From NCBI GenBank assembly GCA_025094145.1, contig JALLLS010000036.1, positions 124,001 through 188,000 of the forward strand: a stretch of 64,000 nucleotides of DNA. Direction: 5' to 3'. Position numbers and translations under genes: made by a program. This document shows positions 47,514-58,509 of the stretch, one piece after another. The first letter of the stretch is position 1. Every line of letters starts with the position of its first letter. Origin of the DNA: Spinellus fusiger (Eukaryota; Mucoromycota; Mucoromycetes; Mucorales; Phycomycetaceae). The notes under the pieces are model-generated. The model was not told the DNA's origin. It made no database searches and was given only the letters and a program-made list of their open reading frames with translations.

Positions 47514-48702
47514 TTATTGTGCCTTGCTGTGTATGTCTGTATGTGTTTGTGAATATTTTCTTTTCATTGCATCCAATGCCTCAAAAATAGTCAGTGTAAT
47601 CCTTATTCTAGTCTCAGTCTCAGTATGTTTGCCCTGTCGCCATGGTTCCAAGATAGCCTCCAAGTTAATGGGTTCACCACAAACAACGGTGACAGGTTTA
47701 AACAATTGGACAAAGGGACCATACAAGGGTCGCACTTCACTCATGCCTAGACAGAGAATATAGTTGAGTTAGAGCCATCCACTTTATATACATATAGGCC
47801 ATTACCTTGATGCCATATAGGAACCACAATCGGGCACTCTTTTGCCTCCATAATAATACGACCAATTCCCCATTTGAATCGAATCATTGCATCTTCTTGA
47901 CATACACGAGCTTCTGGAAAGATATGAATCCACCCACTCTGATTTAACTTATGGACTGAAAAATCCACCGCTGGCTGATAAACACCAGCACCACGTACAG
48001 TTGGAATGCCTTGTCCAAGTGAGAAAAAGGTAGCCTTAAATCTACAGACGAGGGAAGGCTTATATGACAAAGATGTTTCTCTTCTCTCTTCTCTCTTGTT
48101 TGTTTGTTTGTTTGTTTATTCCAACTTACACGTTTGTATAACAAATATCGGCTGCGCACATTACCCATCGCATGTGCTTGGGGGAAAAAAGGGTGCTAGT
48201 AGGCAATGCACCCCATAGAAAAGGATCGTCCCATACAGAAGCATGATTAGAGACTAAGAACCTATCTGTCAATACAGCCCTCCTCTTCTGGATGTGTGAA
48301 CCAGAATGGACACAACTTACCAGTAATTACACCTCTTGTGCGATCCTCTTGATGTAAAATGGCCAGAAATGATTCCATACCATAGACATGTGTTGTTGTG
48401 AGTGTAGAAAGAAACCCCTTTGCAATCAGACCCACTCCACCCATCACAGCTAAGCTTGCCATATTCCACAGTGACCCATGTTCAGGATAAGGTGCAGTGT
48501 ACTTTCTTTTGAGGAATCCCGGAACAGTTTCCCAGTCAAAAGGCGGAGGTGGATGAAGAGAGACTGACAGTGGAGGAGGAGAGGGTGGTTGCTCAGGCCT
48601 TGAAATGTGTCCCTTGATAGTATAGTAGGTTGCACCTGAGGTAGCCATAGCTGCACACCAACCGACGACCTGACGCATAGAGAAACATCTCAAGGAGTTC
48701 AT
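47514..48702 (-). CDS. TAZ1: Tafazzin, cardiolipin-remodelling transacylase
   Basis: Four exons (48702-48321, 48253-48130, 48041-47806, 47746-47514) join in frame to 324 residues. The acyltransferase HX4D box is SNHASVWDDPFLWGALP (His131, Asp136), followed by RWVMCAADICYTN and FKATFFSLGQGIPTVRGAGV. Block III reads HIFPEARVCQE; most tafazzins have Gly where this has Ala. FKWGIGRIIMEAKECPIVVP and HQGMSEVRP complete the family signature. The N-terminus is basic and carries two hydrophobic stretches (GWCAAMATSGATYYTI and SLAVMGGVGLIAKG), fitting mitochondrial membrane association. The enzyme moves acyl chains between phospholipids and lysocardiolipin. The ATG at 48702 was chosen because the frame upstream has no ATG before the previous stop. 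Confidence 0.94.
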
Positions 48703-48763
48703 ACTATAAAGGCAGTGGTGGCAAGGACAACCCAATGAGTAGTAGACAGTCGCTGTCAGTTAA

Positions 48764-48794
<31 letters not shown>

Positions 48795-50414
48795 GTCAAC
48801 CACTACTACTACTACCACAGAATAAACTATGCTTATTGTCGTTGTTTACTGTCTTCTCCAACATAATAAGACGTATAAAATCAATCATTCTATTTGTTTT
48901 CTTATACGCTTATTTCGTACTTTAACTTCCAAAGAAATAACAGGCTACAGAGGCCACAGAGGCTACAGAAAGGCCAAAGGAATTCTCCTCTCAGGTACTA
49001 TGTTTGTTTCCAGGCACACGGAAATCCATTCTATTGGAGAATACTGTGACGGGCTATTTCTTAAAAGGGGTTCATTCCACTTTCTGTACTATTGTCACTT
49101 AGGTAACACTTAGATTTGTGTGTACTTTATGTTGACTGCATCTATCCCCACTAAGATGAACGGAGAATTGACCTGCAATTCACTTTATCCCATAAAGGCA
49201 AGTAGAGAGAAGCAGAAAGTACCAGATGAAATAAAGCACATACTGCTTCTACATGACACTCCCTAAGAGAGACCTTTTTATTTTATTTATTTGTTGAGTG
49301 ATAGATCCAAAAAGAATATAGATCAGGGATACATTGACTATGATGGGGTCATAGGAAATAGCCACCTTATAAGCATGGGGTTGCTATAGGCTGTAAGGCG
49401 GTGTATATCTATATTACTACAATGACTACTGTCCTAATAATCACAGCTATTATTAACAATAAACATACATAAAAACAAAGAAAGAGAAAGAGAATATACT
49501 ACTGCAATTTTAGTTTAATTACAGTAAAGAAGAAAGAGAGAAGTCTATGGATTTCTACAGGCAACTTGTTCTGCAGCAATGGTGGTGTATCCTTTGCTAT
49601 CCCTCTCAAACTCCTTTCCTCTTTTGTTATTATTACTTATTCATCTTTTCTCTCTCTTTCACTTGGTACGTACTAAAGCCACAACTATCAGCACCAGCAC
49701 CAGTAGACACATAAACACAGGTAGTATCATACACATAGGCATAAATATAACTATCAACATGGATACAGTTGAAATATCACCTTGTAAAATTAAATCCAGT
49801 CTTTCCACTCATCACTCAACTAAATCCTTCTGAAAGGTGGAAAGACAGTTGTATCAAGCAAACAGAAAGGAGTTATTGCACATTTATCTATTATTACTAC
49901 AATGACTTGTTATCTTTTACACTTAAAGTACGGTTCTTGTCCAATACATTTATTCTCCTTGTATTCACTCACCCTTTTTTTTCTTTTTTTTTTTTTAAAA
50001 AAACCCCCTCCTCCATCCATTACTAGTAATTATACTTTTAATAGAGATAGAGACTAGTACTAATCTTCCATCTCGCTCAAAGGAGTCGATAGCATCGAAC
50101 CTTAACAGAGCACTTTGTATTGTTTATCCCTGTCAACAAAATACTTGATGATATCAACCCTTACCAAAGTATTTGGTATAATTGATCTTTACCAAAATGC
50201 CTATGCCTATGTTTGTGTTTATGAATCTCCATCAAACCATAAGTGTAGCTACTAATGATCCACAGCACAGTAAAAAATATGGATCAAGCTATACACTCCT
50301 GTTCAATTAAATAATGTCCAAGTCCCAGTCATCCTATGCGTTCAGTCTATAGTCAATAAACTCTTATTATCCAGAAGATGGACGCGTTCAGCAAAACATT
50401 AATGTCTTTCTTTT

Positions 50415-50503
50415 TTATTCTTTTTTATTATTATTTATTATTTATTATTATTTTATTATTATTTATTATTTATTATTATTTTATTATTATTTATTATTTA
50501 TTA
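50415..50503. repeat. AT-rich satellite of TTATTATT/TTTATTATT units
   Basis: A unit of about 35 bp built from TTATTATTATT and TTTATTA is repeated about two and a half times. Confidence 0.85.
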
Positions 50504-51094
50504 TGGTGATAGGAGACATTGGATGGCCCGGATCCATTCTATAGAAGGTAGAAAAGATAGACAGAGAAAAGGAGAAAGATGAGGAGAAGTCAATAGGGGA
50601 CACCTAAGTATTTTTTGAAATCTAAAGGTAAATCATCTTGTATACCGTCGAATATAGGCATATTCTGTCAAATATTCTATGCAAGGCATGAAAGATACAT
50701 TAACATTGGCACACCCTTTATTTCACAGAAATTACACAAGCAGCAGGCAAGGCTGTTATTGATTCTATGCATGGCATGCTAACCCATCCACACTGATAAA
50801 GCCTTTAAAACACAAAAATGGCATAGCAAGCACGTAGGGTGGTAGATGGCTCAAGGAGAGATCTAATGCATACACACACAAAAGAAGAAGAAAAAGACAG
50901 GGCAAAATCAAGGGAGATGAAATTTGTCCTTGTCCTTGTCCTTTTCTATAGGGGGAGGTTGGAAGGCCATCTCCAAGATCTCTCATCTCTCCGGGATTTG
51001 TGTACCTCTCTAGGGCCTAGGATATTGATGACTTTACTCTCTCCATGCACTGCCATAGATATCCACAAGGGGAGAAGGGAGAAGAAAAGAAGAG

Positions 51095-51100
51095 TATAAA
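51095..51100 (+). promoter_or_regulatory. TATA box of the secreted-protein gene
   Basis: TATAAA within AGAGTATAAAAAGAG, 84 bp upstream of the ATG at 51179. A CT-rich leader (TTCTTCATTCACTCCATCTTC) follows. The arrangement is that of a strongly expressed fungal gene. Confidence 0.6.
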
Positions 51101-51178
51101 AAGAGACACCATCGACTCGATTCTATTTCTTCATTCACTCCATCTTCTCTACAGTCGAATACCACTCTTACTCTCAAC

Positions 51179-51535
51179 ATGAAGTTCACATCTATCCTCG
51201 CTACTGTCGCCATCTTCTCTGCTGCTACCATGGCTGCTCCTTGGGGTCCTGGATGGCAAAAGGCCCATGCCCACGATGTCTCTCGTGTCGCTCCTCCTCC
51301 TCCTCCTGCTCCCATCAAGCACTACGAGGCTCCCGAACCTGAAGAGTCTTATGAGCCTGAACAGCCCTACGAGCCTTATGAGCCTGAACAGCCTGTCACC
51401 CACCACCGTCAGCAGAGCATTGATAACGTTGGCAATGAAGGCCGTGTTGGTGGTGTCTTCAACAACTTCTTCAAGGGTGGTATTGCCAGTGACAATGGTG
51501 TCAATAACAAGGTGTCCCAGGGTTCTGCTCACTAA
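51179..51535 (+). CDS. Small secreted protein with EPEQP repeats
   Basis: A single-exon frame of 118 residues. The first 18-20 residues (MKFTSILATVAIFSAATMAA) form a clear signal peptide. The mature part has a Pro run (VAPPPPPAPIK), then acidic Tyr/Glu/Pro repeats (EPEESYEPEQPYEPYEPEQP), a His patch (THHRQQ) and a Gly/Asn-rich end (GRVGGVFNNFFKGG). No cysteines remain in the mature part, so it is not a typical disulfide-rich effector or hydrophobin. Codons are strongly biased (CTC, GTC, GCC, AAG), unlike most neighbours, and with the TATA box and CT-rich leader this points to high expression. A cell-wall or surface role is a guess. Confidence 0.85.
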   Translation: MKFTSILATVAIFSAATMAAPWGPGWQKAHAHDVSRVAPPPPPAPIKHYEAPEPEESYEPEQPYEPYEPEQPVTHHRQQSIDNVGNEGRVGGVFNNFFKGGIASDNGVNNKVSQGSAH

Positions 51536-51741
51536 ACAGTTGCATACTTTCATACTTCAGCATACTAATTAGCATTTGATATGGATTCTTGTTAACCATA
51601 ATGCATACCGTCCTTGGTTTAATAAATAACGCTCATGTTAAAGCCATGGCTCATAAAAAAAACTATAATACAACTATAAAAGGGATGTAAAGGGGTGTTT
51701 ATTTTCTTCTTTATTAGTGCCTGTCATTTATTTCTATAGCA

Positions 51742-52961
51742 TTAACCACCAAATCTCGCTAATCGTTTTCTTCTCATTTCCTCCATGTCTTGTTGTTGTT
51801 GTTGTAAAGAGTTTTGTTGAGATGCTGTTCCTTGGGAAGAGTTTTCATTGATGTTTGATTCTGATCCACGGGAGACAAGTGAGTACCCTTGACCAGAGAA
51901 CGACTTTAATGTCTTTGTCTTATCCTGAGACGTCTTCTCTGGACGAGGTAGTTCCAGGGCACGTCTATCAGCAACAGAGGCCATTAATGGACCACGCACT
52001 ACAAAAACAGAATAGCCTAATGCGGGGAGGGAGGAGGAGAAAGATAAGTTTGACGGTTGAAAAAAAAGAAAAAAGAAAAAAGAAAAAAGAAAAAAGAAAA
52101 GGGACTACCTTCGTTCTGGATTTGTTCTAGTAAAAGTTCTAGGTAAGTCTCACTGAGGTGGGCAGGCATGTTTTGGGTGGAATTCAGATTATACCATCGC
52201 CATGGCACCGAGAACTTTCGCAATGTAAACCTAGTCTACTCTATTTACTGCTTGCTTGTTGGGCTAAAGGGTCGTTCATCCTTACCAATGTTGGTGCAAG
52301 TTACAAATGTAGGCTTTTTCTTGTCTTTATTTTTAAGGAAAAAGAGCAATGTCACTGGTTTATTGCTGTTCTTTATAAATAAAGAAAAGGAAGATGGACT
52401 TACTCTGGACATTCGCGTGCATTGGAAGCTTCTTCTGATAACCACGGTACCAGTGTTAGATCCCAAATTGAAAGTGCACGTTGAATTACCTACATTATTA
52501 CTCATTGTTTAGCAATAATAATAATAATAACAACAACAAAAGAGAGGGGGATTATTTTACTTGAATAGAAAAGAATCCAGTGTCATCATAGTTTTCTCTT
52601 TTAGCAATGCTGCCACTGATAAGGCTTTCTGTGCGATCTAGTTCTTCACCAATCGTAGCTAAATCAACAGCTGTGAAATAGCTGCCTTGTGGATATATAT
52701 ATATATGTGTGTATGTGTGTATGTGTAAGAAGTCATAGCTACTTATAGTAACGCATAGAGCCTACCCTGCAGAAGAACACTGTACTATGAGTGGGCAACG
52801 TGTATTTCCGTTGTATTTTTCTTCTGTTACTTACTTGAGAGCATGTTGTGCACATAGATTTCCCTCTTGCTATTACCAAAATAATCATGAGGCATGTTTT
52901 CCTGGTATAAGCTAATGTTCAGGTCTACCTTCTCAAACACAATGTCATGTACGAGATCCAT
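51742..52961 (-). CDS. ATXN3-like: Ataxin-3-type deubiquitinase (Josephin domain)
   Basis: Eight coding exons give about 236 residues. The joins are 52961-52929, 52869-52835, a 14-nt microexon 52779-52766, 52685-52561, 52489-52404, then a 39-nt exon and two more, ending at the TAA at 51742-51744. The Josephin domain starts MDLVHDIVFEKQEGNLCAQH with catalytic Cys17, then ALNVLLQGSYFTAVDLATIG and DTGFFSIQVIQRALSIW. KAYICNLHQHWF gives catalytic His110 and WYNLNS gives Asn125 (human C14, H119, N134). It should trim ubiquitin chains, probably with p97/VCP. The tail has a short Gln run (SLQQQQQD) and ends MEEMRRKRLARFGG. The basic RRKRLARF resembles VCP-binding Arg-rich motifs, but this is inference. 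Clear ubiquitin-interacting motifs are not obvious, making the protein shorter than human ataxin-3. Confidence 0.93.
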
Positions 52962-53078
52962 AGGGAAATGAGACGTAAGATTCCTGCTTCACCAGTTTCT
53001 GAGATGGAATTGTAAGTACTTTGACTGAGTTTATAGCTGAGAGCACAGAAGAGGTTCTCTGCATCACAAAAACAGATA
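52962..53078. other. Ataxin-3 upstream region cut short by transposon copy 3
   Basis: Only about 117 bp separate the ataxin-3 ATG from the transposon TIR, so the element sits in or next to the promoter. Confidence 0.7.
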
Positions 53079-53095
53079 CACACCCAAAGATTTTT
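53079..53095 (+). repeat. Left terminal inverted repeat, copy 3
   Basis: CACACCCAAAGATTTTT, preceded by TA. Confidence 0.9.
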
Positions 53096-53381
53096 CTGGC
53101 CTTTAAGCGATGATATCTTCGCCTTTTAAAACCGAAAATTTCCTGCCTTTTATGGAACTGTACTTGAAATCAAAGGTTTGCGATTATCCAAAATTTTCTT
53201 ACCTTTTATGGAATACCTCAATATCAAATTATATTATCAATAAAAATATTGTTTATGAATAAAATTGTTTATTATAATAATATAGCTAATAATAATGTAG
53301 CTAATAATATACTATTACTATAGCTACTACTGTTCTAGGCGTATTCCTTCATAGCAATAGAATTTACACCCTAAAAGCCTT

Positions 53382-53648
53382 GTGCTTTATTCCTGGGAGA
53401 TAGATAACTATGCTCAGGAGTATACCCTAGACAGCCTAGACACCTTAGACAGTATAGAAGGAAGAAGACCACCTGAGACTGACTTGAGAAGAGTCTTAAC
53501 TTGTCTAATAACAGAAGAGTGTATTAGTAATAATTCAATCAAGAGAGATAGTAAACTTACCTTGTACTTAATACTTGTCTTTAGAATAATAAGCCATATA
53601 TCATCTATTAGAAGAAGAGTCAGTACTATGTCTTGTAGATTACATTGA
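53382..53648 (+). other. Conserved small open frame in the transposon 5' region (copy 3)
   Basis: The frame reads SWEIDNYAQEYTLDSLDTLD, then SIEGRRPPETDLRRVLTCLI and TEECISNNSIKRDS. It lacks an ATG in good position (it opens with GTG), so it may be an exon joined to something else. Its peptide is conserved in copies 1 and 2. Function unknown. Confidence 0.4.
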
Positions 53649-53964
53649 ACTCAAGCCCAGATGATGACACTGCTTACCTTTTTATCTCAAAAATAGCCTT
53701 TGGTAGTGTCTATCGCCTCCTTCTATTGTTTCTCTTTGTTAATAATAGTACATTACCTTGCTCAGTTATGTTCATCTTGACGATTACTTGGGTGTTGAGT
53801 TGTAGGGGCAGTGCAAGAAATAACAAAATAATAAGACAAAAGAATAAGAAAATATTTTGATTTTGGTGACGTATCACTCTAGCCTTCACTTTTCAATAAT
53901 TTATTAAGTCAAAATTCACAAGTCAAATAACTCACTCTCTTCTTATATTGAAATCTTCCTTACC

Positions 53965-56785
53965 ATGTCTTTCACCACCATCAACCTCAAGAAAAGTGAA
54001 ATTCCCACCTGCACTGTCTGCAAAAAGACATTGAAAACAAAAGGAAATATGAAAGAACACACTACCACCCACAACATGTAAGATTAATCTCAAGTCTAAA
54101 AGTAATGTTGCTCATTCTCTACTTTGAATAGCTCCATGGCTGAGTCTTCTTCTCGGTATTTATCATAAAAACAGAGGCATAGAATAATAAGAACCAAACT
54201 CATCATGCTTTATTGCTATTGTCTACAGACCTCTCTCTGCCATCACCACAGTCTTCCGTGTAGAAGAGGAGAGTGATGATGAGCCAGAGATTGTTGAAGC
54301 TGAGGAAGTGCTCGAAGAAGAACCTCTTTGGGCTGCTGGAGAAGAGGAGTTCGACAGCAACAACAATGCTTTCGAGGAGACTGCCTTTGTGGAGGGCATA
54401 TTCCCATTCTCTTCAAGATTAGAGATGATCTTGCATCGTTTCTTTTCCGAGAATGAGAGTTGCTTTTCCAAGGCACTTGCAGGGAAGGTTGTGTCTTTGT
54501 GCAAGGATGTTAGGGATGCCACTCTTGCCAACCCCCAAGAAAAGATGTCTGCCTTGGACAGGATCCTCAACCTTGAGAAGAGAACAAAGAGCAACGTCCC
54601 CAAGTTCCCTACCACCACCCACCAAGTTGCAGTGGTTGAGACATGCAAAGACTTGCCCCCCACCACTACCACCTACGAGTTCTCGATGAATAAACCATTC
54701 GAGCACTTAAAGCTCCTCGCCGCCAACCCCCTCAAAACAGTAATGCTTTCTGCCTTGCCCGACAAAACACCCAACCAGAGTGTTTTGCCCCAGCAAGGAA
54801 AGAAGTGGAGAACACATCCGCTGTTCCAGCACCCCATGGTGACTGTCAACATCAACAGCTCCTCTGTAGATCTATGGGTAGGAGATATTGTGTGCGCTTC
54901 TCCTGGTGAAGGAATAACAACAATAGCAACATATAAGCTTGCCTCTTTCTTCACTTCATGTGATAGATTGATGGCTGAGGCTTACAAGGAAGCACCTGGT
55001 TTTTTTGTCAACAACATTGTTCTTCTAGACATTGTTAGAGATGTCCAACTTCCCACCCACTCCCACACCAACTCCACCACCTACCACCCACTCAAAAGAG
55101 TCACCACCAATCCCAACAAACAGTTCATGCCAGTGAAAATTGTGCCTCTGAACTTTTTTTCAGACGACACAAGTGGCAATACCACTAAGAAGTGGAACAA
55201 ATTTGAAAGTTGGGTTATGTCACTTGCAGCAATGCCTCTTAAAGAGCAGAACAAGATCGAGAACATGTTCTTTCTTTGTACTAGCAACAAGTTGTCGGCA
55301 ATGGAGATGCTTCCGGAGCTGGTAAAGGACTTGGAGATGTTGGAGAGAGGCGTCAAGATGTTCGATGTGGAGTTTGGTGAGTCTGTCCTTGTTGTTGGTG
55401 TTCTTCACTTCATCATGGCAGACAATCCCATGCATGCGGCAATTGCATGTAGTCTCGGTGCAAGGGCCAATCTGCCATGCAGAAAGTGCTACTGGAGGAA
55501 TGAAAGTGGAAGTGCAGTAGTGGATGGTGCCCCTGCCAGAAGAATAGAAGAGTTGGTGGAGATGTGCCAACACTGCAACAACAACCCCAACAATGCCAGC
55601 CTCAGAAGTAGCCCCAGCACTGGCTATAAGCTAACTGGTGGTGAAGCCCTCTTGTCTCTCCAGTCGTGGGATCCCTTCAAGGATTGCCCGGTAGAAATCT
55701 TGCACACTATCCTCCTTGGTGTTGCAAAGAATCTTGTCATTGGCATGATGCCATACTATACCGAAAAAGAAGTGAAGCACTTAGAAGAAAGCTTCTTTCA
55801 GTATGACTCGAAGGCTTTCTCAAGAAAGCACCGCTCACCATTCCGCCTCTGTGGCTCATATCTCGGAAGAGATCATAAGATCATTGTGCAGCAGATGCCC
55901 ATTATCTTGTATGACCTGACCCAGAGAAGACTCATCAGCAACAACAGCTCAAAAGCAATTATTCATAATTGTTTTGTGAAGCTTGGTTCTCTCGTCTCTA
56001 TTCTTTATATGCAAAGAATCAATGTCTCTCTGGACATCTACAGGAACAAGGTGAGATATTGCACGCAAGAGTTGGTTGCTGCAATCATCCAGTATGATTC
56101 CCTGCCAGCCTTAAAGAAGTCTGTGAAGAAGACAGTCATTAGCAGTACTTTAAAAATGCATCTGCTCAGTCATCTACATGAAGACATCTTGCGTTTCGGA
56201 TCTCCCATCCGCTATGAGACTGAGAGAGCAGAGCAGTATAACAAGTTCATCAGAGAACATATACTGCACACCAACCGCCAATCGCCCTCCCGTGATGTTG
56301 CAATTTCCTTTGGGAAGAAATGCATTTCCATGCATATCTTCCAAGGTGGATACTGGCAAGTGTCTGGTCATGGTGGCCTCTTCACTGCTGGTGCCGAGGT
56401 AAAGCTGTTCCAACAGTTCCGTCCTCTTGTTCTCTCCCGTGAGCTTGCTGATAACAACAGCAGCTCAAAAAGCATTGTCGTTGGTCTGGCTGGTCTCTTT
56501 TCCTTTTCTTCTGGTGCTTCCCCCGTCTTTGGTAAGATCGTTGCCATTAACAGAAAAAAGAATATGGCCACCATTGTGCCATACAACTTTCAATTAGCCT
56601 CTGATCAAACTCCATCTACCCACCCGCAATATCTTACCTTGACTGTAGAAAGCCCCAACTCTCGCACTATTTTTTCCTTGGATCAAAAGGATAGCATTGG
56701 AAACAATGTTGTCTTGCCCTTGAGCATTACAATTGTAGTAGCTTTTGATGATGTAGTAGTTGTAGAGGCAGTTGACATTCAATGA
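53965..56785 (+). CDS. Transposase, C2H2-finger, Plavaka/CACTA-like
   Basis: Three exons (53965-54077, a 24-nt microexon 54132-54155, 54229-56785) join in frame to 897 residues. Exon 1 encodes a classical C2H2 finger (CTVCKKTLKTKGNMKEHTTTH), probably for TIR binding. The long exon begins with an acidic stretch. Its middle holds FIMADNPMHAAIACSLGARA followed by LPCRKCYW, the DNPM...CR.C block common in fungal Plavaka-type transposases, then DCPVEILHTILLGVAKNL, another hallmark. The catalytic acidic residues cannot be placed with confidence by eye. No frameshift or stop is present, in contrast to the copy at 5881-8746. Whether the microexon is included is shown only by frame and conservation in both copies; skipping it also keeps the frame. 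Confidence 0.88.
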
Positions 56786-57166
56786 ATGAATGAATGTACT
56801 GTGCTCAATGTAAGTAAGTTTGGCTCTCTCTTCTGGACAATGACCACTGGAATTAATTCTGTGCGAGTCCCACAATAAATATTTTTAAACATTGTTATGC
56901 TGCAAATACTGTGGGCTTAAGGATAACACATTATGCTAAGAGAGGAATATCAGTGACTGAGTTATAATTTTGGGGTGATTCTTGTTCTATTTTTTGTCTT
57001 TACAGCCAATTTTCTACTTTATCATTGCAAAGTCAATTATCTTTGTTCTGATAGGCAGGCAGAGTTTGAAATCGACCCTCTGGACAACAAAAAGGCATTT
57101 TCAAACACATTAGCCAATCATAAGAAGATTTTGATTTTATCCTCAGAATATTTCCTTATATATCCC

Positions 57167-57183
57167 AAAAATCCTTGGATGTG
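57167..57183 (-). repeat. Right terminal inverted repeat, copy 3
   Basis: Imperfect inverted match (15/17) to 53079-53095, followed by TA. Confidence 0.9.
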
Positions 57184-57185
57184 TA

Positions 57186-58509
57186 GACAGATAGAAGTGT
57201 ACAGCATTTCTTATGCTTATAGGGCTATTATTGTTATTTTAAAATAGTATAGTTCCACGATAAAGGGATTGATGGAAGAAAAAGATAGACTATGATGGTA
57301 TAAATAGTAAATCATAAATGGTCTACACTGACTATAGATTCATATGAATCATTATGAGTTAGATTGGGATGTTCTTCTACTGAATCAATTGTACATAAAC
57401 ACTCAGTAGATTGAAAGAATCAATATTATTAAAACATCACAAGAATAAAATACCATCCACTATAACCACCATAGAGGCATTCCAAGAAAAAGAAAACAAA
57501 TAGAGATGATGCATGTCGAGTGTATTATCTTTCTAATAGAGGGCACTCAGGAGAATGCTATCATTTAGTATAAAAACTACCCTACAAGAACCATTGATCA
57601 TTGATAAAACAAAGAGAATGTAACATAAAATAGAACCACTTTAGGCTCAAACTTCAAATCTCAAAAGAAAGCCACAGCAAAGTCCCCAACTTAATGGTCT
57701 TTAGAGAGCCTTCCAAGTTGGATCTTGAACAACAAACAGGATTTGCATGGACTTATGAGTACTGGGAGTGTATTCAGATAGACTTACTGTCTTGAACTCC
57801 AATGTCTATCTTCCATAAACCCTAGAGTGAGACACTATTTTTAACAAGACAGATCAGGTACCCTCACTAAAAGGCCGTCAAAGAATTAAAGGACAATAAA
57901 TGTGTGGTAATATTGCCCTACTGAACACCTTGTAGCATGAATCCTAATTCAATGGAGCCTGCTGCTATCAGCTAAATAACACTATACATACTAATAGAAC
58001 TGTCACTTGTTTAAAGAAGGATTCTTGGGACTACCCTAATACTAGAGAGCAGCAGATATTCCCAAAGAGTATGTCAAGAATACTCACACTATATACTAAA
58101 TAATCATTGAATCATCCTTCTCTATTTACAGAACATTAAAAGCCTTCAAGTTGTTTGCGGCTGTTATCCTTCTAGCAAAACAAATGATGACCAGACAAGA
58201 CTTTTCTTTCTTGTTCACTGATTATCTGGACTGATAGGCCTAAAAGCGATAGATCATGGTGGAAACTTCGCATTACAGTTCTTTATCCAAAAATAGACTA
58301 CAGTGGTTATCAATTAACTTGCAAATAAACACTATAATTATGTACAAAACACTCTTTTCTTTATTGATTGAAGGCTCGAGGTCTATATCTATAGAATTCA
58401 TGAAGTTGTAGTCATAGAAAAGTATGGGATGAAGATAAAGAAGACTACTTGAAATTGGAAATGATGTAAGTTCGGTTAAAGGTCACTTTAGAAAAGATGT
58501 GCTGATACA
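57186..58509. other. Intergenic, nothing recognised
   Basis: About 1.3 kb of AT-rich DNA between transposon copy 3 and the GNL3-like gene. No open frame or repeat of interest. Confidence 0.65.

Larger units (their letters stand above)
48703..51178. other. Intergenic; no gene recognised
   Basis: About 2.5 kb. It contains (GAAA)n at about 48763-48794 and a TTATTATTATT/TTTATTA satellite at about 50415-50503. Several open frames (48829-49113, 49579-49833, 49769-50026) lack domains, and I see no splice joins that would extend them. The right end holds the promoter of the secreted-protein gene. Confidence 0.6.
53079..57183 (+). mobile_element. DNA transposon copy 3 (Plavaka/CACTA-like), 4.1 kb, apparently intact
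   Basis: The TIRs are CACACCCAAAGATTTTT (53079-53095) and the reverse complement of CACATCCAAGGATTTTT (57167-57183), matching at 15 of 17 positions. TA lies on both sides (53077-53078 and 57184-57185). It is collinear with copy 1. It encodes a full-length transposase and, upstream, the conserved small open frame. The 3' region after the stop holds a conserved GTAAGTAAG ... TTTACAG pair that could be a 3' intron. The left end lies next to the ataxin-3 promoter. Family assignment is by protein motifs and CAC-starting TIRs, not by database match. Confidence 0.93.

Noticed and set aside
48829..50026. Short open frames with hydrophobic stretches upstream of the secreted-protein gene
   Set aside because: No domain, weak start contexts and poly-T tracts; they look random in AT-rich DNA.
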